Source: an uncultured Methylocystaceae bacterium (GTDB lineage: Bacteria > Pseudomonadota > Alphaproteobacteria > Rhizobiales > Beijerinckiaceae). From it: DNA of 64,000 bases. The stretch lies in the NCBI GenBank assembly GCA_937870755.1, contig CALMZV010000146.1, positions 1 to 64,000 on the forward strand, written 5' to 3'. The notes beneath the pieces were generated by a model. The model ran no database searches. It was given only the letters and a program-made list of their open reading frames with translations, and was not told the origin of the DNA. The position numbers and the translations under genes were made by a program. Shown here piece by piece: positions 63,526 to 64,000 of this stretch. Every line of letters begins with the position of its first letter. The stretch's first letter is position 1.

Positions 63526-63921
63526 ATGCTGAAATACGGATTGACGCCCGGACTGACGGTTTTCCTGCTCGCCGTGCTGTGGGCCTATTCGCTCTGGCGC
63601 TTCAACGCTGCGCGCACATGGACGAAGCGCACCGGCGTGGCGATCAAGGTCGAAGCGGATGCGGGCTGGCGCAAATGGCAGGTGAAGCTGCGCTACCGGA
63701 TCGGCGACCAGACGTTCGAGGAGCCGCCGGCGTTCGGACAGGGATTTGGCGCGGCGGCGGGAACCGGCGAGACGGTCCCCATCCTCGTGCATCCGGACAA
63801 TCCGCGGCTGGTGCTGTTCGACAACATGGCGCCGGGCGCGTTCATCGCCGTGCCGGTGGTGGTGACGGTCGCGCTGCTCGCGATCTTCGCGGAGGCGATC
63901 AAGGCGATCTTCGCGACCTAG
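63526..63921 (+). CDS. DUF3592-like membrane protein (131 aa)
   Basis: N-terminal TM (GLTPGLTVFLLAVLWAYSLW), then a short extracytoplasmic beta segment (WRKWQVKLRYRIGDQTFEEP, VPILVHPDNPRLVLFDNMAP) and a C-terminal TM (VPVVVTVALLAIFAEAIKAI). The TM-YRxG-PxNP-TM plan is that of DUF3592-type proteins. No function known. It follows the 405-aa gene by 5 bp. Confidence 0.65.
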   Translation: MLKYGLTPGLTVFLLAVLWAYSLWRFNAARTWTKRTGVAIKVEADAGWRKWQVKLRYRIGDQTFEEPPAFGQGFGAAAGTGETVPILVHPDNPRLVLFDNMAPGAFIAVPVVVTVALLAIFAEAIKAIFAT

Positions 63922-63956
63922 AAAGGATTTCAACCCCGGTCGTCCGGACCTCACCC

Positions 63957-64000
63957 GCTCGTCCGCTCGCGCGGACGAGCGACCTCCCCATGTAGGGAGG
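63957..64000. repeat. Intergenic palindromic repeat, cut off by the window end
   Basis: GCTCGTCCGC-TCGC-GCGGACGAGC (63957-63980) is a perfect 10-bp stem, followed at 63983-64000 by CCTCCC-CATGTA-GGGAGG. Two consecutive palindromes without a T run in an intergenic gap look like a dispersed repeat (REP/BIME-like) rather than a terminator. Confidence 0.6.

Overview
The window is a GC-rich chromosomal segment from an alphaproteobacterium, most likely of the order Hyphomicrobiales (Rhizobiales). Evidence for this: RopB/Omp25-type outer-membrane proteins that mature at ADLPSRKAP, an ExoR-like Sel1 protein, a COQ10/RatA-like START protein, a mycobacterial-type AhpC/AhpD pair, a MntR of the DtxR family, and the gene blocks rpsF-rpsR-(DUF2232)-rplI-dnaB-alr and fabD-fabG-acpP-fabF-mltG-yicC-gmk. 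I cannot name the genus. I see no rRNA, tRNA, CRISPR array, prophage or insertion sequence. Almost all of it is core genome. Coding density is high and many stop/start junctions overlap.

Layout. 1-0.8 kb: the 5' part of a COQ10/RatA-like gene and a small exported protein. 1.1-4.5 kb: three paralogous eight-stranded-barrel OMP genes in a row, each closed by a nearly identical intrinsic terminator. 4.5-9.4 kb: rimO, a quinone oxidoreductase, a UbiH-like FAD monooxygenase and an acyltransferase. 9.4-12.5 kb (minus strand): a PilZ/coiled-coil protein, an AEC transporter, a DUF3297 protein and CinA-C. 12.6-15.6 kb: xthA overlapping a CHASE2 adenylate cyclase, convergent with an exoR homologue. 16.6-24.1 kb: metal and peroxide homeostasis, with mntR/mntH divergent around a palindromic operator candidate, a frameshifted two-TM gene, ndk, katG divergent from oxyR, and ahpD/ahpC. 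24.3-32.1 kb: a YheS-type ABC-F ATPase, three tandem paralogues of a small secreted WGRCWRT family, an MFS transporter, holC, a serine hydrolase and pepA. 32.4-37.9 kb: the tightly overlapped operon lptG-lptD-pdxA-rsmA, which lacks the lptF and surA genes normally found in it. 38-45 kb (minus strand): gmk, yicC, mltG, fabF, acpP, fabG, fabD. 45-48.6 kb: a cupin, an oddly ordered CoA-transferase, a Cys-cluster protein, an esterase and a Nudix hydrolase. 48.6-49.8 kb: a lone TadG-like VWA protein. 50.2-57.8 kb: rpsF, rpsR, DUF2232, rplI, MFS, dnaB, alr, a Crp/Fnr regulator and a coupled small gene. 57.8-64 kb: argC, a PfkB kinase coupled to a large exported protein of unknown function, and several exported or membrane proteins. 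The window ends in a palindromic repeat.

How the genes work together. The clearest functional unit is the oxidative-stress/manganese block: MntR-MntH for Mn supply, OxyR as peroxide sensor, KatG and AhpC/AhpD as peroxide-removing enzymes. A second is the envelope-assembly operon (LptG/LptD), with pyridoxal-phosphate synthesis (PdxA) and 16S rRNA dimethylation (RsmA) translated in chain. A third is the fatty-acid synthesis block feeding ACP. The points most worth a second look are the WGRCWRT family triplication, the reduced Lpt operon, the permuted CoA-transferase, the frameshifted small membrane gene, and the palindromes and repeats in the mntH, katG/oxyR, ahpC and ABC-F leaders.
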